Counted from the first letter of the stretch, positions 16,153 to 26,230 are shown. The stretch: DNA of 64,000 nucleotides from Candidatus Sulfotelmatobacter sp. (GCA_025462865.1 JAOAPI010000150.1:1-64000); one strand, 5' to 3'. A program made the numbers and translations. The notes: generated from the sequence alone by a model not told the origin.

Positions 16153-19100
16153 TTAGAAGACGAATCTTAAACCGAACTCGATCTGTCGCTGAGAGCCGAG
16201 CCCGTAAGTGCCCGTCCCGTTGCCTACGCGGAACGCTTCGTTGTCGGCTTTCGTGGTGCCGTTGATCGAACCGTTCCCAGCTCCAAACAGAATGCCGTTC
16301 ATGGTATTCGGCGGCAGGTTGAAATTGCTGAAGTTTGGCAGATTAAAGAAACCGACGCTCGGTTCGATGGTGAACCGATCCTTGAACGTGTGCCGCCATG
16401 CCAAACGCATATCCAACGCCCGCAGCCAAGTGTAGTTAACCTGGCCAGCAGGAGCGGGATCAATGAGGGGTGAGACACCACCGAGACCCTGTAGATCGGT
16501 GAGTGTCATCAGATTGTTCTGAATCAGCACATTGCCGGCGGGAGTGGCTTGGTTTCCCTGGGTCGTGTTGTAGCGGCTAATGAGGCCGTTCAACGAACTG
16601 GCGTCGACACCACGGTCAAATTGTCCGAGATGTGTGCCCGGGACCGGATCCCCGACTGTTCCGTCTCCCGTAAAGTCGGTACGGAAAATCTCAGCCGAGC
16701 TACCGAAGTTCGGGGCAACGATAGCGCTGGATAACGGACTATAGAAGTGAGCAATCAGCCCAAGTCGGAAACCACCCGGGACATCGGCATACCCACCGAA
16801 TGAGATCTGGTGTGTACGGTCCAGGAGTGCCGGGCCGTAATACCTGCCTGGATTGTTGTTATCAGCCGCGGTCAGGACGAAGTCCTGATCGCTGTCGGCG
16901 GGAGTGCCAGTCAGTTGAGCGCCCCCCGTATTGCTGAAATTGGACAGGCTGTAAGCGATCTGGAAGTTTAGTGCCTTCACCCCGCGCATTGGGTTATTGA
17001 CGTTCTGCGTCAACTTCATCTGCAAGGCGTTGTAAACCGACCGCCCGATCGGCTTCAAGAAGAACGCCTGGTTCTGGTTCGCGTTAACCCCACCAAACGC
17101 ACAGGGCCGTCCTAATCCACCTGCGGCCAAGGGCTGGTTGCAGCCTACGCCTTGGACATCGTTGGGAGTTCCCAGACCGAAAGCAGCATAGTCCGACATG
17201 GTCAATGGCACTGGGGCACCGTTGCTGTCAGTGAAATTTTTTGGGCAGGGAGCAGAGTAGCTGGCCGCTACCGAAGTAGCTCCGCACGCCGCCAACGCAT
17301 CGGCAATCGCGGCCTGTGCTCCACCGATGTTGAATGTAGAAACGTCACCTACCTTATTGACATCGACGCCCAGCAGAGTGCGCGTCTCGATGTTGCGCAG
17401 GAAGTCAGCGCTCAGCACCATTCCATGCCGAATTTCGCGTTGGATTCCAAAGTTAATCTGCACCGAACGCGGCGTCGTGTAATTCGGAGCGAACAGAGCA
17501 GGACCCGGTACTCCAAGACCTTGAGCCAAATCCGCACCAACGAAATTCGGGTTGGGAGTTTGCGGATTGAAAGTGTTGCCGGCCAAAACTTGTTGCCAGA
17601 ATGTTTGGATTTGCGGAATCACATTTCCGACGTAAGGGTTGTTGCAAATCCCGTTGGGATTAGTAATGGCGTCGTATGCATCGGGAGAGATGCTACCGCC
17701 GCTCACCGGGACCGGTTGCGGATTGCCGCCGAGGCAAGCGCTTGTAACGGCATTGAAAGCGCCAGTTCTGAGGCGACCCGGCCGATCAAACAGAACATTG
17801 TTCCAAATAACGTTCTCGAAGAACAGCCCGACGCCTCCGCGGACCACGGTCTTGCCATTCTTGCCGGGATCCCAGGCAAACCCAAACTGCGGCGCCAGGT
17901 TCGCGTTGGCCTGTTGTACGCGATTCCCATAGCCAGGGAATTCGGCATTGATCTCGGGAATAGCAGCCAGATCGCTGTCGGTGCGACCTGTATCGCGGTC
18001 GTAACGCACGCCCAAACTGAGAGTCAAATTCGGCTTAATCTTCCACGAATCGCCGATGTAAAGGCCGATCCGGTTATCCGGTCCCAAGCCGCCTGCGGGG
18101 AAGCCGAGCGCCGGGTTCAGAGTGTTAAACCCCTGCCCGTTGCCCACCCGCAGCCTGTTGACGGGATAGTTCAAGGGGTTCGCGGAGCCCCCGGGGAATG
18201 GCCCAGCGTCCGCTGATGCGATAGTACCGCCGTTTGTACTCCAGGAAACGCGGGGCGCGCTGCCGTAGAAATCAGCAAATCCGCCGCCTTGTACATGGTT
18301 GAAGGAAATGCCATAACGGATTGTATGAGAGTGAAAAACCTTGCTGCCGTCGTACTTGATCTCCCGGTTGGACTGCGGCGTGCTCTGCGGCGCCAGCAGG
18401 TTAGGGCCGGTGAAGAAGGAACCCGAACTCAGTTCCAACCCGGTGCAGCAAAATGGAAGGCTATTGTTGGAGAGAGTCGCGTCGACAATCTGGTTCTGAA
18501 ATTTCAGGTAAGAAAAGCGGATGCTATGGGAGAAACTTCCAGTCGTGAAGTCAAACCCGAGCACATGTTGCCGGGTGATGTCCTTGTTGTCGTAGACTGA
18601 GAAACCGAGCCCGAAGGTGGCAAGTAGAGAATTCTTGAAGTATGAGTAACGGTAAAAGGCTTTCGCGCCATTGTGTAGGTTGTAGTCCACCTTGCCGATG
18701 AGGTTGTCCTCGCGGAAAGGCGAGCTGAAACCGGCGCCATCAGGCGCATAGGGCGTTCCAGTCAGCACGACGGGAGCCAGTGAATCCTGCTTGGTACGCT
18801 CACCATCGGCAAAGAAGAAGAGTTTGTTCTTGATTATCGGGCCGCCCAAGCTTGCACCATACTGGGAGCGCTGATTGTACAAGTCCTGCCCGCCTGCGGA
18901 AGCCGCAGCCATCGAGTGATCGCGAAAGAAGCCAAAAGCCTCGCCGTGTAACTTGTTGGTTCCAGACTTCGTGGTGACATTGACGGCACCCGAGGACGTC
19001 AGATCCTGCGAGAGATCGAGGGAAGACTGGCTGATCTGGAATTCGTCAATGGCGCTGGCGGGAACGTCAGCGGTGGTGGTACCCACGGTCTCGTCGCTAA

Positions 19101-19728
19101 CGTCTACTCCATCTACGTTGACGCGCGCCGTGCGGCCGAACCGGCCGCCGAACGAGATGGAGGAATAACCGGCCTTTGTAGGGTCGAAGTTCTGTCCGTC
19201 CTGAATCTGCACGCCTGGTTCAAGTTGGGCGAGATCAAGGAAATTGCGCCCGTTGACCGGCAGGTTCTCGATCTGAGTAGAGGTGAGCACACCCTGCACT
19301 GTGGCCTGCTCGGTATTAACCTGAACCGTCGAGCCTTGTACTTCAATGACCTGGCTTTCCTGGCCGACAATCAGCTTTGCAAGGACGGTAGCTGTGTTGC
19401 CGACCTGAACCGTCACGGTCTCGCTGATGCCGCTGAATCCCTTCGCCGAAACTTGGACTCTGTATTGCCCGGGCTCAAGGGGTCCAGAGCTAAAAGAGCC
19501 GGAAGTACTTGAAGTCAGATTAATCGTTTGGCCCGTACCGATATTGGTGATGATCACCTTGGCATTACTCACCACCGCTCCGGTGGGATCGGTTACCGCT
19601 CCGTCGATAGTACCCGTGCTCAAGGTGGTCTGGGCCACCATGAACGAAGAACACATCAGGAAAACAATTGCCAAGGCCATAAGGCTAAAACGACTGCGGG
19701 GACTCGAAGAATTAGAGTTCAACATCAT
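16153..19728 (-). CDS. Oar-like TonB-dependent receptor with carboxypeptidase-regulatory domain
   Basis: A 1191-residue outer-membrane protein. After a signal peptide ending FMVAQ there is a carboxypeptidase-regulatory-like (CNA-B type) domain (about residues 35-120: TIDGAVTDPTGAVVSNAKV), then a TonB plug domain (IENLPVNGRNFLDLAQLEPG, then VDGVDVSDE) and a long 22-strand-like beta barrel ending in the aromatic RFVF. This architecture is expanded in acidobacteria, where it is linked to uptake of large or carbohydrate substrates or to adhesion; the ligand here is unknown. ATG is preceded by AGGAAGG. No SusD partner is next to it. It is monocistronic by context. Confidence 0.93.
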   Translation of the reverse strand: MMLNSNSSSPRSRFSLMALAIVFLMCSSFMVAQTTLSTGTIDGAVTDPTGAVVSNAKVIITNIGTGQTINLTSSTSGSFSSGPLEPGQYRVQVSAKGFSGISETVTVQVGNTATVLAKLIVGQESQVIEVQGSTVQVNTEQATVQGVLTSTQIENLPVNGRNFLDLAQLEPGVQIQDGQNFDPTKAGYSSISFGGRFGRTARVNVDGVDVSDETVGTTTADVPASAIDEFQISQSSLDLSQDLTSSGAVNVTTKSGTNKLHGEAFGFFRDHSMAAASAGGQDLYNQRSQYGASLGGPIIKNKLFFFADGERTKQDSLAPVVLTGTPYAPDGAGFSSPFREDNLIGKVDYNLHNGAKAFYRYSYFKNSLLATFGLGFSVYDNKDITRQHVLGFDFTTGSFSHSIRFSYLKFQNQIVDATLSNNSLPFCCTGLELSSGSFFTGPNLLAPQSTPQSNREIKYDGSKVFHSHTIRYGISFNHVQGGGFADFYGSAPRVSWSTNGGTIASADAGPFPGGSANPLNYPVNRLRVGNGQGFNTLNPALGFPAGGLGPDNRIGLYIGDSWKIKPNLTLSLGVRYDRDTGRTDSDLAAIPEINAEFPGYGNRVQQANANLAPQFGFAWDPGKNGKTVVRGGVGLFFENVIWNNVLFDRPGRLRTGAFNAVTSACLGGNPQPVPVSGGSISPDAYDAITNPNGICNNPYVGNVIPQIQTFWQQVLAGNTFNPQTPNPNFVGADLAQGLGVPGPALFAPNYTTPRSVQINFGIQREIRHGMVLSADFLRNIETRTLLGVDVNKVGDVSTFNIGGAQAAIADALAACGATSVAASYSAPCPKNFTDSNGAPVPLTMSDYAAFGLGTPNDVQGVGCNQPLAAGGLGRPCAFGGVNANQNQAFFLKPIGRSVYNALQMKLTQNVNNPMRGVKALNFQIAYSLSNFSNTGGAQLTGTPADSDQDFVLTAADNNNPGRYYGPALLDRTHQISFGGYADVPGGFRLGLIAHFYSPLSSAIVAPNFGSSAEIFRTDFTGDGTVGDPVPGTHLGQFDRGVDASSLNGLISRYNTTQGNQATPAGNVLIQNNLMTLTDLQGLGGVSPLIDPAPAGQVNYTWLRALDMRLAWRHTFKDRFTIEPSVGFFNLPNFSNFNLPPNTMNGILFGAGNGSINGTTKADNEAFRVGNGTGTYGLGSQRQIEFGLRFVF

Positions 19729-20155
19729 GTAACCTTCCTTTCGTAGTTCTTGTTTTGTTCGAAATCTTGAGGATCCTGACTTCGTTTCCAACCGTGCAGT
19801 TGTCACCTTATTTCCGAGCTGGATACAAAACCTTCTTTTCTTGTCAGGGGACGAGCAATTTTCCAGCCAGCGTCATCCCGATCCATTAACAGTCAGTATC
19901 TCTATGTTAAGAAATCATTTACAAGCCGACATTGAGGAAGCTGAGCGACAACATCCCATCAGAAACATACACAAAACCATATTTGTCTTCTCGAAAACAA
20001 ACTGCATGATGTCAGGCGTCATCTAGACAGACACCTGTCGCGAAACGTTCTGTAACGTTCTGTAAAGAGTAATCTGAGGGAATACTGCGGATCCACCGCT
20101 GATTCTGCAAGAACCTATCGAACAAACTGCTTAGCCAGTTCGCAGAATCTGCGTC
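19729..20155. other. intergenic region upstream of the TonB receptor
   Basis: No gene is seen. It should contain the receptor promoter; CTGACA (minus strand, near 19840) with TATCCA 16 bases on is a weak candidate. A 10-bp direct repeat AACGTTCTGT is present twice in tandem at 20044-20063 and continues for two more bases, possibly an operator. An inverted repeat GATTCTGC...GCAGAATC, extended by GAAC/GTTC (20101-20149), follows the VWA gene stop and may end its transcript although it lacks a U-tract. Confidence 0.4.
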
Positions 20156-21106
20156 TTAGAAATCCGACTTCTTCGTGTAATATCCAGCGCGATGCCGCAC
20201 CTGGTAAGAAGTGATTTCGGGTGGACCGGTCACGGCGACGTGGAGGCGGCGAAACTGTGAGTTCGACAGGCGCTGGGACGGATAGTAGGCAAGCAGGTAT
20301 TGGGTGCGAAGTTCGTCGCTGATCTGGCGGAAGGCATCGTCCAGTTGCGACATGGAGGTCGCGTAATAATATTTGCCGCCGGTGTCTTCCGAGAGTTGGA
20401 TAAGGGCGTTCTCGCCGCCGGTTTCGCGTCCGGCACTGCTCTCAATCGGAACCACGATGATGCTGTAGACGAGGGCTTCGGCTTCTTCGGCCGCGCGGGC
20501 GGCTTCTTTGTAATTCATCTTGCTGACGGTGTCTCCACCGTCGGTGATCAGCACCATGACTTTGCGCCCCTGGCGACGATCGAGTGAGCGCGATGCAAGG
20601 TAGACCGCGTCGAACAGAGCTGTGGCCGCCCCTAGACGAACATGATCGATGCCTTCCTCAATACGCTTCAGGTCCGCGGTGTAAGACGTGGATTGCAATA
20701 CCGTCTCGCTGAATCCGAAAACAGACAAGGCATCAACGGGACGCAAGAGAGCCCGGACGAACCGCTTGGCCGAAGCCTGTTCAAGCGGGAGATCGTGCCG
20801 CGTGCTCAGGCTGGTGTCAATGGCCAGCGCGATCGAAAGCGGCAGCGCGGACTCTTTGTCGAACACGGAAATTATCTGATCGTGCCCATCTTCTTGCAGC
20901 CTGAAGTTCTCCTTCTTTAGGCCGGCAACCGGGGCTCCGTGACCGTCCGTAACGGTGACGTAAACATTAACTAGTTTGACATCGACTTTGAGTGTGGAGT
21001 CAGGGCGAGTTTGAGTGGAAGATTGCTGGGCAGGCGCGGACGACTGCTGGGCCGACGAGAAAACGCTGATTAGCAGAAATAAAATCAGGCTGTTGCGTTT
21101 TGTCAT
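20156..21106 (-). CDS. exported VWA-domain protein (acidobacterial type)
   Basis: A 316-residue secreted protein: signal peptide MTKRNSLILFLLISVFSSAQ, a Gln/Ser-rich linker, a beta domain (VDVKLVNVYVTVTDGHGAPV) and a von Willebrand factor A domain. The MIDAS metal site reads DTSLS at about residue 97, with Thr in GAATALFDAVY and Asp in ITDGGD. This two-part layout is the VWFA-related family abundant in acidobacteria. The role is probably protein binding in the periplasm or at the surface. The ligand is unknown. It precedes the TonB receptor in the same direction but a 427-base gap and a hairpin separate them. Confidence 0.88.
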   Translation of the reverse strand: MTKRNSLILFLLISVFSSAQQSSAPAQQSSTQTRPDSTLKVDVKLVNVYVTVTDGHGAPVAGLKKENFRLQEDGHDQIISVFDKESALPLSIALAIDTSLSTRHDLPLEQASAKRFVRALLRPVDALSVFGFSETVLQSTSYTADLKRIEEGIDHVRLGAATALFDAVYLASRSLDRRQGRKVMVLITDGGDTVSKMNYKEAARAAEEAEALVYSIIVVPIESSAGRETGGENALIQLSEDTGGKYYYATSMSQLDDAFRQISDELRTQYLLAYYPSQRLSNSQFRRLHVAVTGPPEITSYQVRHRAGYYTKKSDF

Positions 21107-21137
21107 CTGAGAAGAAGTTTTGCCCTGGTAAGTCCGC

Positions 21138-21857
21138 TCACTTAGATGCGTCCTCTGCGCCGGGGCTGCCTAGGGCCCGGGAGATTTCCGCGGGAAAGGG
21201 CTCGCCATCGGCCCAGACGGCGCCATCTTCGAAATACTCTTTCTTCCAGATAGGAACGGTTCGCTTGAGAGTGTCAATCAGCCACCGACATGCCTCGAAC
21301 GCCGCGGCACGATGAGCGGAGGCTACCACGATCAACACGCTGGTTTCGCCGATCTGCAATCGTCCCAGCCTGTGCACCAGCGAGACGTCGCGAATTTTGA
21401 ATTCTCGCAGCGCCTGCTCCGCCAGAGATTCCATTTCTTGTCCAGCCATTTCCTCATAGGCCTCGTAGTCGAGGTAGAGGGTCTTGCGGCCCCGCGTCTG
21501 GTTGCGCATAACTCCTTCGAAAGCTGTGACAGCTCCGTCCTCGCCCTGCTTGATGCGAGCAAGAACGGCAGGCGTGTCGATGGGGTTGCGGGTGATCATC
21601 GCGTGGGGCTCAGATCCTCCGCTGACCGGAGGCAGCAGTGCGACCTCGTCGTCGGAATTTAGTTTGGTATCCGGTGCGGCATATTGCTGATTCACCGCCA
21701 CCGCCAGCGATGCCAGCGATTCTCTCAATTTCGGCACGTCCGCCGCATACTGTTGCAACACATCGTGCACGGACGCTCCGTCGGGCAGATCCAACGAGTC
21801 GCTGGATTTCCCGACCAGATCTTTCAACATGCCGAAGAAGAGAATTCGCACCCGCAT
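21138..21857 (-). CDS. MoaD-MoaE fusion, molybdopterin synthase
   Basis: One 239-residue chain carries both subunits of molybdopterin synthase, which converts cyclic pyranopterin monophosphate to molybdopterin. Residues 1-82 are the MoaD ubiquitin-like fold ending LLPPVSGG; the diglycine must be free to be thiocarboxylated. MoaE follows immediately (SEPHAMITRNPID onwards) with DGAVTAFEGVMRNQTRG, LYLDYEAYEEMA, VHRLGRLQIGETSV, and KKEYFEDGAVW with the active-site lysines. The fusion must be cut after the Gly-Gly, as known for mycobacterial MoaX, or act in an unusual way. No other moa gene is nearby. Confidence 0.93.
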   Translation of the reverse strand: MRVRILFFGMLKDLVGKSSDSLDLPDGASVHDVLQQYAADVPKLRESLASLAVAVNQQYAAPDTKLNSDDEVALLPPVSGGSEPHAMITRNPIDTPAVLARIKQGEDGAVTAFEGVMRNQTRGRKTLYLDYEAYEEMAGQEMESLAEQALREFKIRDVSLVHRLGRLQIGETSVLIVVASAHRAAAFEACRWLIDTLKRTVPIWKKEYFEDGAVWADGEPFPAEISRALGSPGAEDASK

Positions 21858-22002
21858 AAAATTGATCCCAGCGATTACTCAGTCTATCGCGAGCGGGGAT
21901 GAGGGCAGTGCCATATCGTGGCGGTGCAGATCGAGGAAAAGCAGCTTCACATAGAAGGCTATAACGCCATGTTCGGATTTCCGGACGAAGCTGGCTTTCC
22001 GG

Positions 22003-22030
22003 TTGACAGCATCCCTTTCTGATCTATAAT
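22003..22030 (+). promoter_or_regulatory. consensus sigma-70 promoter
   Basis: TTGACA (22003-22008), 16-bp spacer and TATAAT (22025-22030): both hexamers are perfect. It would start transcription near 22037 and give a leader of about 107 bases containing a GCCGACC/GGTCGGC hairpin before the small membrane protein gene. Confidence 0.88.
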
Positions 22031-22143
22031 GCCGCGAATTTACGGTGCCGACCTTCTCCCTTTCAAAGCCGCGGTCGGCCTTCCAGTGAACCTTGAGAAG
22101 TGTCCCCGGTCCCCAGCATCTGGTCGATGCAAAAGCAGGAAAG

Positions 22144-22473
22144 ATGGAAATCTTTATCGACTTCGGCCTTTTCGAACTTCTTGCAGCATTGGGTTTGGCT
22201 GCACTATCGCGCGTTATTTATTCCAGGAAGACTTTGGGCGTGCTGTTTCTGGTACTCAGCACCTTTGCCCCCGCGGCGTTGCTGGCCATTTCTTCCGGAC
22301 CTGCCGCGCGCTGGATCGCTGTGCTTTGCCTGGGCACGGCGCTGGTCAATGCGGCAGTAGTCGCCGCTGTGTTGCAAAGCGGAGAGGTGCCCAGGTTAAG
22401 AATCCCAGGACGTAGAAGCGGCACCAAGCAGGTGCTTGCGCAGGATATTTCCATCCAAAATTCCACCAAATAG
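22144..22473 (+). CDS. small two-to-three-span membrane protein
   Basis: A 109-residue hydrophobic protein of unknown function. Predicted membrane segments are [36 protein letters not shown] and [20 protein letters not shown]; the C-terminal 30 residues are basic and probably cytoplasmic. ATG follows AGGAAAG. It is the first gene after the consensus promoter and is followed after 43 bases by the gene at 22517, so the two likely share a transcript. Confidence 0.72.
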   Translation: MEIFIDFGLFELLAALGLAALSRVIYSRKTLGVLFLVLSTFAPAALLAISSGPAARWIAVLCLGTALVNAAVVAAVLQSGEVPRLRIPGRRSGTKQVLAQDISIQNSTK

Positions 22474-22516
22474 ATCGGCGTTTGCTCGAACAATTTAACT
22501 TTGCAGGAGGTGCTCA

Positions 22517-23392
22517 GTGGCCGACGTTAGCTCGAAAATTGTAACTCAGAGATTAGCGCTTACCGGCGTCCCGGCGAGCGCGCCCCTCAATCCGTTGCTG
22601 CCAGGAATGCCGGCGGTGGATTCCATTCACGACGACAAAACAACCATCACTCCCACGCCCGGAGGCCCCACTTACAGAATCCTGAAGACCACCGAAGTAG
22701 ATGCCTACGAAAACACGGACGCGGCGATGGCCTTCCGCAATGCCCTCAGCACGAAGGGCGGACCAACGCCCCAGGCTATCGCTGCTGCCGACCAACTGCC
22801 AGTTGCGAAGAAGAAGCCGGCTCCTGGCTTGGGCCCTGACGATTTCGCGGGAAACGATCGCAAGGTGGCGAAACTCTCCATTGCCTCCGGACCCAGCAAG
22901 ACCTTCGCGGATGTCAGCGAGCTTATCGCCGATCTGCCTTCAGTCGACGAAATGATCGCTCTCAACATTCCTACCGCGCCGGATTCCAACCGCGTGGCAC
23001 AGGAGAATCGCAATGTGCACGTCACCGGTTTCTTGTATGCCGCCAGCCGTGAAGCCGACAATGACTTCCACTTTATTGTGGGACGCGACCCAAAGTCCGG
23101 CCAGGAAATGTACATGACCATGGAACTTTCGGGGCTACCCCCCACTAACTTGCCCGCGTTCGGCGCTTTGAACGCTGCTCGCCAGGCCTATGCGAAGTTC
23201 ATCGGCGCCGCGAACCTGCCGGGAGCAGGCTACCATTACTATCAGCCTCCAATTCCCGTGCAGATCGACGGCTCAGTCTTCTTCGACGCCACTCATAGCA
23301 GTGGTTCGCGGCCAGGGCCGCAGAGCTTGAAGAGTCGGATGCCTACTATTTTTGAGGTCCACCCCATCAGTAAGATCGTCCTTGGGCCTTAG
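22517..23392 (+). CDS. hypothetical protein with KTTExDAY motif and a C-terminal beta domain
   Basis: A 291-residue protein I do not recognise as a named family. GTG start with a strong AGGAGGTG. No signal peptide. The N-terminal part carries GMPAVD then GGPTYRILKTTEVDAYEN (about residues 33-66), which recurs in the small protein encoded next. The middle is Pro/Ala/Lys-rich and probably disordered. The C-terminal part (about residues 165-291) looks like an OB-like beta domain: NVHVTGFLYAASREADNDFHFIV... then PVQIDGSVFFDATH and finally FEVHPISKIVL, a strand pattern seen in nuclease-like OB folds. A role in binding is plausible; no catalytic residues stand out. Confidence 0.75.
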   Translation: MADVSSKIVTQRLALTGVPASAPLNPLLPGMPAVDSIHDDKTTITPTPGGPTYRILKTTEVDAYENTDAAMAFRNALSTKGGPTPQAIAAADQLPVAKKKPAPGLGPDDFAGNDRKVAKLSIASGPSKTFADVSELIADLPSVDEMIALNIPTAPDSNRVAQENRNVHVTGFLYAASREADNDFHFIVGRDPKSGQEMYMTMELSGLPPTNLPAFGALNAARQAYAKFIGAANLPGAGYHYYQPPIPVQIDGSVFFDATHSSGSRPGPQSLKSRMPTIFEVHPISKIVLGP

Positions 23393-23519
23393 CTATTTGC
23401 TTGGTTGACCGGGGACAGGAAGAGGGAATACGGGGCAATCAGGAAAGAAGCAGAAGAAGAAAAAAGTCGTAAGCATTGCGGGGAAAAGTGTGTCTGGCCC
23501 CTCCCAGCTGGAGACTGGA

Positions 23520-23666
23520 ATGCCCGCTCTCGACAATGTCAAAGAAGTTGTGGACTTTGTGTCGCCCCAGGGCACCAAGTACAAGATCCTGAAAACGACA
23601 GAAACGGATGCTTACGATCAGGCTCCGCCGCCACTGAAGAAGCCGGGAAAGAGCAATCAATCTTAA
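23520..23666 (+). CDS. 48-residue protein sharing the KTTExDAY motif with its neighbour
   Basis: A short frame starting ATG with GGAG six bases upstream and ending TAA. It encodes MPALDNVKEV, then QGTKYKILKTTETDAYDQ and a basic Pro/Lys tail. Both the opening GMPA(L/V)D (if read from upstream) and the core motif align with residues 33-66 of the preceding protein, which argues that it is a real, duplicated coding segment. The frame is open upstream to 23409, with a GTG at 23490 as an alternative start. A strong terminator follows. Confidence 0.6.
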   Translation: MPALDNVKEVVDFVSPQGTKYKILKTTETDAYDQAPPPLKKPGKSNQS

Positions 23667-23686
23667 GTCTTCGAAATTAAATAGCT

Positions 23687-23730
23687 GAAAAAAATTCGCT
23701 GCAGTGCTTCATGCGAAACACTGCAGCGAA
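23687..23730 (-). terminator. intrinsic terminator of lon
   Basis: A perfect 12-bp stem (TTCGCTGCAGTG and CACTGCAGCGAA) with a 12-base loop, followed on the minus strand by seven T residues. It lies just after the lon stop, and may also stop the opposing transcript. Confidence 0.88.
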
Positions 23731-23737
23731 AACATTT

Positions 23738-26230
23738 TCAAGACTGCCAGGGAACAACCTTGTCATGCGCGACGGCCGGCCCCTGGAGGGGTTGCAGGGG
23801 CGCATGCTCCGGTTTGGATTCCTTAGGCGGCGTCAGCACCGACTTTGCGGCCAACGACTCCGCCACTTCGGGCAGGGACACTCGCAAGGCCTCACCGATG
23901 GTCTTGACGTAATGGATGGTGAGATTCTCCACTTGTTCGGGAGTGAGATCTTCCTCAACATTCATCTTGTTGTCCGCGGGCAGAATCACCGTGTTGACTC
24001 CGGCCCGCTTGGCAGCCAGCACTTTCTCTTTAATGCCTCCCACGGGAAGCACGTTTCCGCTGAGCGTAATCTCGCCCGTCATTGCGGTGAGTGGCCGGAT
24101 GCGGTGACCTGACAGCAACGAAACCAGTGTGGTTGCCATGGTTACGCCCGCCGAAGGACCGTCTTTCGGAATCGCGCCCGCCGGCACGTGCATGTGAATA
24201 TCGTGATCGGCGAAGAAGTCTTCCGCAATTCCGAGATGGGCTGCATTCGAACGCACCCAGGTCAGAGCGGCCTGCATCGACTCCTGCATTACCTGGCCAA
24301 TCTGTCCGGTCATGGTGAATCCGCCCTTGCCCTTCATGGCGTTGGCTTCGACGAAGAGCACGTCGCCGCCTGAGGGAGTCCAGGCTAGGCCAACGGCCAC
24401 TCCGGGACGCTCGGTTCGCTCCTCAATTTCGCCTTCCACACGGATTTTGATTCCGCCCAGAAATTCCTGGACGATCTCCTGCGTCACGACAAGCTTTTCG
24501 GTCTTGCCCTCGGCAAGCCGCCTTGCTTGCTTGCGGCAAATGGTTCCGATCGTGCGTTCGAGGCTGCGGACGCCGGCTTCTCGCGTGTAGTGACGGATCA
24601 CATATCGCAAAGCTTCGTCAGGAAATTCGATCTGATCCGCAGTAATCCCGTTCTCTTCCACCTGCCGCGGGACCAAATAGCGTCGCGCAATGTGCAGCTT
24701 TTCTTCCTCGCTATAACCTTGCAGTTCGATGATTTCCATACGATCACGCAAGGGCTCGGCAATTGGGTCGAGCATGTTCGCAGTCGTGATGAAAAGAACC
24801 TTCGACAAGTCGAACGTGACATCGAGATAGTTATCTCGGAAACTAGAGTTCTGCTCGGGATCGAGCGCTTCCAACAATGCTGAAGCGGGATCGCCACGGA
24901 AATCGCGGCCGACCTTGTCGATTTCGTCGAGCATGAACACCGGATCCTTGGTCTCGGCGCGGCGAATGCCCTGGATGATTTGTCCAGGCAACGCGCCGAT
25001 GTAGGTGCGACGATGACCGCGGATTTCGGCCTCATCGTGCACGCCACCGAGCGAGAGCCGTACAAACTTCCGCCCCAAAGCTCGAGCGATGGACTTGCCG
25101 AGCGAAGTCTTGCCTACCCCGGGAGGTCCGACAAAGCAGAGGATCGGTCCCTTCATGTTTGGCTTCAAACGCCGGACAGAGAGGTAGTCAAGAATGCGAT
25201 CCTTAACTTTCTCGAGATCGTAGTGATCCGTATCCAAGATCTCCTTGGCTTTCAGGATCTCGATTTCCTGGCCTGAGGTCTTCGCCCAAGGCAGTACCGC
25301 AAGCCACTCGACATAGTTTCGAGTCAGCGAATAGTCCGCTGCCATAGGGGACATGCGCGAAAGGCGGCCCAATTCCTTGAGCGCTTCTTTTTTCACTTCT
25401 TCGGGCATTCCGGCGTCGTCAATCTTCTTCTTCAGATCCTCGACGTCGCGCTGACCTTCATCCTGCTCGCCCAGCTCTTTCTGAATCGCCTTCATTTGCT
25501 CGCGCAAGTAATACTCGCGCTGAGTCTGTTGCACACGGTCCTGCACTTCGCTCTGGATCTTGTTGCGCAGTTGCTGGACTTCGAGTTCTTTTGCGAGATG
25601 TTGATTTATCTTCTCGAGGCGAACGCGGATGTCGAGGGTTTCAAGTGTGTCCTGCTTGTCGGGCGTTGAAAGCGACGGCAACGAGGAAGCGATGAAATCC
25701 ACCAGGCGGCCTGGTTCGTCGATGTTCAGCGCCACCGTGGAAAGTTCGTCGGACAGCGTAGGCGAGCCGGCAACGATTTGTTGAAACAGGGTCAGCACGT
25801 TGCGCTGTAAGGCTTCGATTTCGGAACTGTCGGGCGGAGCGGCTTCCGGAATTGGCGACACGCGCGCTCGCATGAATGGAGCCAACTGCGTGAACTCGCC
25901 CAGCCGTACCCGCTCCAGGCCTTCGGCAAACACAAAAAGGCTCTGGTTGGGCATCTTTACTACTTTATGAACGATTGCTGATGTGCCGACGGTATAAAGG
26001 TCGCCGGGTTGGGGGCTGTCAACGCGCGCTTCACGCTGCGCGACCACCACAATAGTCTTGTCCTCGCCGAGGGAATTGATTAATTGGACGGAACTCTCGC
26101 GACCCACGGTCAGGGGCAATACGGCGTGCGGAAACAGAACAGTATCACGCACAGGAAGCACGGGCAGCGCCCGTACGTCATTTGTTTCCCGATGCTTAGG
26201 AACTTGCTCGGAAAGCGTTGGTTGGTTCAT
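23738..26230 (-). CDS. lon: ATP-dependent protease Lon
   Basis: Cytoplasmic AAA+ serine protease that degrades damaged and regulatory proteins. Domains in order: N-terminal substrate-binding LON domain ([19 protein letters not shown]), a coiled-coil helical region ([20 protein letters not shown]), the AAA+ module with Walker [14 protein letters not shown] and Walker B FMLDEIDK, and the protease domain with catalytic Ser in [14 protein letters not shown] and Lys in [14 protein letters not shown]. 830 residues, normal length. ATG at 26230 follows AAGGAG six bases upstream; an 8-codon longer start is unlikely. An 8-bp hairpin overlaps this ribosome binding site. Confidence 0.98.
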   Translation of the reverse strand: MNQPTLSEQVPKHRETNDVRALPVLPVRDTVLFPHAVLPLTVGRESSVQLINSLGEDKTIVVVAQREARVDSPQPGDLYTVGTSAIVHKVVKMPNQSLFVFAEGLERVRLGEFTQLAPFMRARVSPIPEAAPPDSSEIEALQRNVLTLFQQIVAGSPTLSDELSTVALNIDEPGRLVDFIASSLPSLSTPDKQDTLETLDIRVRLEKINQHLAKELEVQQLRNKIQSEVQDRVQQTQREYYLREQMKAIQKELGEQDEGQRDVEDLKKKIDDAGMPEEVKKEALKELGRLSRMSPMAADYSLTRNYVEWLAVLPWAKTSGQEIEILKAKEILDTDHYDLEKVKDRILDYLSVRRLKPNMKGPILCFVGPPGVGKTSLGKSIARALGRKFVRLSLGGVHDEAEIRGHRRTYIGALPGQIIQGIRRAETKDPVFMLDEIDKVGRDFRGDPASALLEALDPEQNSSFRDNYLDVTFDLSKVLFITTANMLDPIAEPLRDRMEIIELQGYSEEEKLHIARRYLVPRQVEENGITADQIEFPDEALRYVIRHYTREAGVRSLERTIGTICRKQARRLAEGKTEKLVVTQEIVQEFLGGIKIRVEGEIEERTERPGVAVGLAWTPSGGDVLFVEANAMKGKGGFTMTGQIGQVMQESMQAALTWVRSNAAHLGIAEDFFADHDIHMHVPAGAIPKDGPSAGVTMATTLVSLLSGHRIRPLTAMTGEITLSGNVLPVGGIKEKVLAAKRAGVNTVILPADNKMNVEEDLTPEQVENLTIHYVKTIGEALRVSLPEVAESLAAKSVLTPPKESKPEHAPLQPLQGPAVAHDKVVPWQS

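Noticed and set aside
23405..23680. A 91-codon frame overlapping the 48-residue gene in another frame
   Set aside because: It has no ribosome binding site and no similarity to anything nearby, whereas the 48-residue frame shares a motif with its neighbour.
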